A DNA stretch of 5,744 bases from Gemmatimonadota bacterium (lineage in GTDB: Bacteria > Latescibacterota > UBA2968 > UBA8231). This document shows positions 4,620 to 5,744 of the stretch, one piece after another. The position numbers were made by a program, and so were the translations under genes. The stretch spans positions 1-5,744 of the forward strand of contig VXZF01000592.1 of the NCBI GenBank assembly GCA_009845645.1, written 5' to 3'. The notes beneath the pieces are model-generated. The model was not told the DNA's origin and did not search any database. It worked only from the letters and a program-made list of their open reading frames with translations. Positions within the stretch are counted from its first letter, which is position 1, and each line of letters opens with the position of its first letter.

Positions 4620-5678
4620 ATGGCCTACGACATCGCCGTGCTCAAAGGCGACGGCATCGGACCGGAGGTCATGGACGAGGCCCTAAGGGTGCTCAATGAG
4701 TTGGGAACTCCTGCTCTTGCCTTCGTCGAGTATCCGTGTGGCGCGGGGTGCTATCTGGAGCAAGGGGATCCACTGCCGGAGGCGACGGTTGAAGGATGTC
4801 GTCAGGCGGATGCGGTTCTATTGGGAGCGATGGGCCTGCCGCACGTGCGCTGGCCGGACGGGACGGAGATGCGGCCACAAGTCGATTTGCGCTTCCAACT
4901 GGACCTGTACGCAGGGGTGCGGCCAATTTACCTCTATGCCGCCGCGCATACTCCGCTCAAAGGGTTGGAGGCGGGCGATATTGACTTTGTCATCTTGCGC
5001 GAGAACGTCGAAGGGCTTTTTGCTTCCATGAACGGCGGCATCCAGTTGCGCGGCGAAGTGGCTGTGGACTCTATGGTGATCACACGAACCGGAACCGAAC
5101 GGGTGGTGCGCTACGCCTTTGAGCTGGCGCGGCAGCGCGGCCGGACGCCGATGAAGGTAACGTGCGTTGACAAGGCCAATGTCTTTCGCTCGATGGCTTT
5201 CTTCCGCAGTGTGTACGACGAGGTCGCCGCTGATTACCCAGACGTTGAGCGCGACTACGCGTACATCGATGCGCTGAGCATGTACTTGGTACAGCAACCG
5301 GCGGGATACGACGTGCTGGTTACCGAGAATATGTACGGGGATATTATCTCGGACTTGGCCGCTGGTTTGGTCGGCGGCTTGGGGTTGGCTCCTTCGGGGG
5401 ACATCGGCGAGGACGCGGCTGTGTTCCAACCTTCGCACGGGACGGCTCCCGACATTGCCGGGCAGGGGAAGGCCAATCCAGTGGCGATGATCCTGTCGGC
5501 GGCCTTGATGCTGCGCTGGTTGGGCCAGCAACACGGCGATCCGGTGGCTGTTGCAGGTGCTGAGCGGATTGAAAAGGCGGTGCGTGCGGTAATCGGCGAG
5601 CAGGGTATGGGGACGCCCGATTTAGGGGGGGCGTTGAGCTGCCGCGAGTTGGGGGAGCGGATTGTCCAAGCGATCTGA
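4620..5678 (+). CDS. Isocitrate/isopropylmalate dehydrogenase family protein, probable NAD-dependent hydroxy-acid dehydrogenase
   Basis: Metal-dependent oxidation, usually with decarboxylation, of a malate-type 2-hydroxy acid; the family includes isopropylmalate, isocitrate, homoisocitrate and tartrate dehydrogenases. The 352-residue length is normal. Seen are GDGIGPEV (10-17), Arg91, Arg101 (GVRP) and Arg127 (LREN), which bind the malate part. Lys185 (CVDKAN) is the catalytic base, and Asp217, Asp241 and Asp245 (GDIISD) bind the metal. HGTAPDIAG (273-281) is the NAD loop; Asp278-Ile279 match the NAD-specific pair of isopropylmalate dehydrogenase. Phe134 stands where a catalytic Tyr is usual (REN-VEGLF). 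The specificity helix (83-91, EMRPQVDLR) fits neither the leucine-type residues of isopropylmalate dehydrogenase nor the Ser/Asn of isocitrate dehydrogenase. Stretches such as GDIDF and RYAFELA resemble tartrate dehydrogenase. It lies two bases after the enolase-superfamily gene, with no leu genes in view, so a catabolic role is likelier than leucine synthesis. Confidence 0.9.
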   Translation: MAYDIAVLKGDGIGPEVMDEALRVLNELGTPALAFVEYPCGAGCYLEQGDPLPEATVEGCRQADAVLLGAMGLPHVRWPDGTEMRPQVDLRFQLDLYAGVRPIYLYAAAHTPLKGLEAGDIDFVILRENVEGLFASMNGGIQLRGEVAVDSMVITRTGTERVVRYAFELARQRGRTPMKVTCVDKANVFRSMAFFRSVYDEVAADYPDVERDYAYIDALSMYLVQQPAGYDVLVTENMYGDIISDLAAGLVGGLGLAPSGDIGEDAAVFQPSHGTAPDIAGQGKANPVAMILSAALMLRWLGQQHGDPVAVAGAERIEKAVRAVIGEQGMGTPDLGGALSCRELGERIVQAI

Positions 5679-5679
5679 C

Positions 5680-5744
5680 ATGAACCGACGGACCTTTCTC
5701 GGCTTGGGTTTAAGCGCGGCTGTGTGGCCTGCATTGGGCCGCGC
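5680..5744 (+). CDS. Start of an exported protein with a twin-arginine signal (3' partial)
   Basis: An ATG one base after the preceding stop opens a frame of 21 full codons that runs off the window. The first residues, MNRRTFLGLGLSAAVWPALG, show the twin-arginine motif (Arg3-Arg4 followed by Thr-Phe-Leu) and a short hydrophobic stretch with Ala and Gly. Together these suggest a Tat signal peptide and export of a folded, often cofactor-bearing protein. No Shine-Dalgarno is obvious, so translation may be coupled to the upstream dehydrogenase. It is probably the third gene of the operon. The function of the mature protein cannot be seen from this window. Confidence 0.65.
   Translation, partial: MNRRTFLGLGLSAAVWPALGR

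Noticed and set aside
4818..5534. Minus-strand frame of 238 codons opposite the isopropylmalate-dehydrogenase-like gene
   Set aside because: Antisense shadow of a clearly coding GC-rich gene, with no recognisable domain.
5625..5631. Run of seven G as a possible frameshift site
   Set aside because: The frame reads through to a normal family C-terminus and stop, with no alternative product of interest.

Overview
This is a GC-rich, gene-dense bacterial window, and most of it reads as accessory catabolism. It holds oxidoreductases and an acid-sugar-type dehydratase in tight operons, interrupted by a type II toxin-antitoxin pair. Nothing fixes the taxon. Families like these are expanded in heterotrophic soil and marine bacteria, including uncultured lineages, but that is an inference from gene content only. 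No tRNA, rRNA, CRISPR array or insertion sequence was seen.

Layout. (1) Bases 1-865 (+) are the C-terminal three quarters of a sarcosine-oxidase-like flavoprotein, cut by the window edge. One base later comes an SDR dehydrogenase (867-1643, +) whose strong Shine-Dalgarno lies inside the end of the oxidase gene, so the two form an operon. (2) Bases 1670-2357 (-) carry a ribbon-helix-helix antitoxin followed by an overlapping PIN-domain (VapC-type) toxin, transcribed towards the first SDR. The promoter predicted for the pair coincides with two abutting palindromes and places the transcription start at the ATG, so the mRNA may be leaderless. (3) Bases 2491-3273 (-) are a second SDR. It is divergent from (4) an operon at 3358-5744 (+). 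That operon holds an enolase-superfamily (mandelate racemase/muconate lactonizing) enzyme, then two bases later an isopropylmalate/isocitrate/tartrate-dehydrogenase-family enzyme, then the first codons of a protein with a twin-arginine signal. A good sigma70-like promoter (TTGACG, 17 bp, TATCAT) lies in the 84-bp divergent gap.

How the parts may work together. The second SDR and the dehydratase operon share a control region and probably belong to one pathway. A plausible reading is an alcohol or sugar (acid) oxidised by the SDR, then dehydration or epimerisation of a hydroxy acid by the enolase-superfamily protein. NAD-dependent oxidation, possibly with decarboxylation, of a malate- or tartrate-like acid by the third enzyme would follow. 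The substrate is not known. Both the dehydratase and the dehydrogenase deviate from characterised relatives at substrate-determining positions, and this is the most interesting biochemical signal here. The oxidase-SDR operon may be a separate amine or N-methyl-amino-acid pathway.
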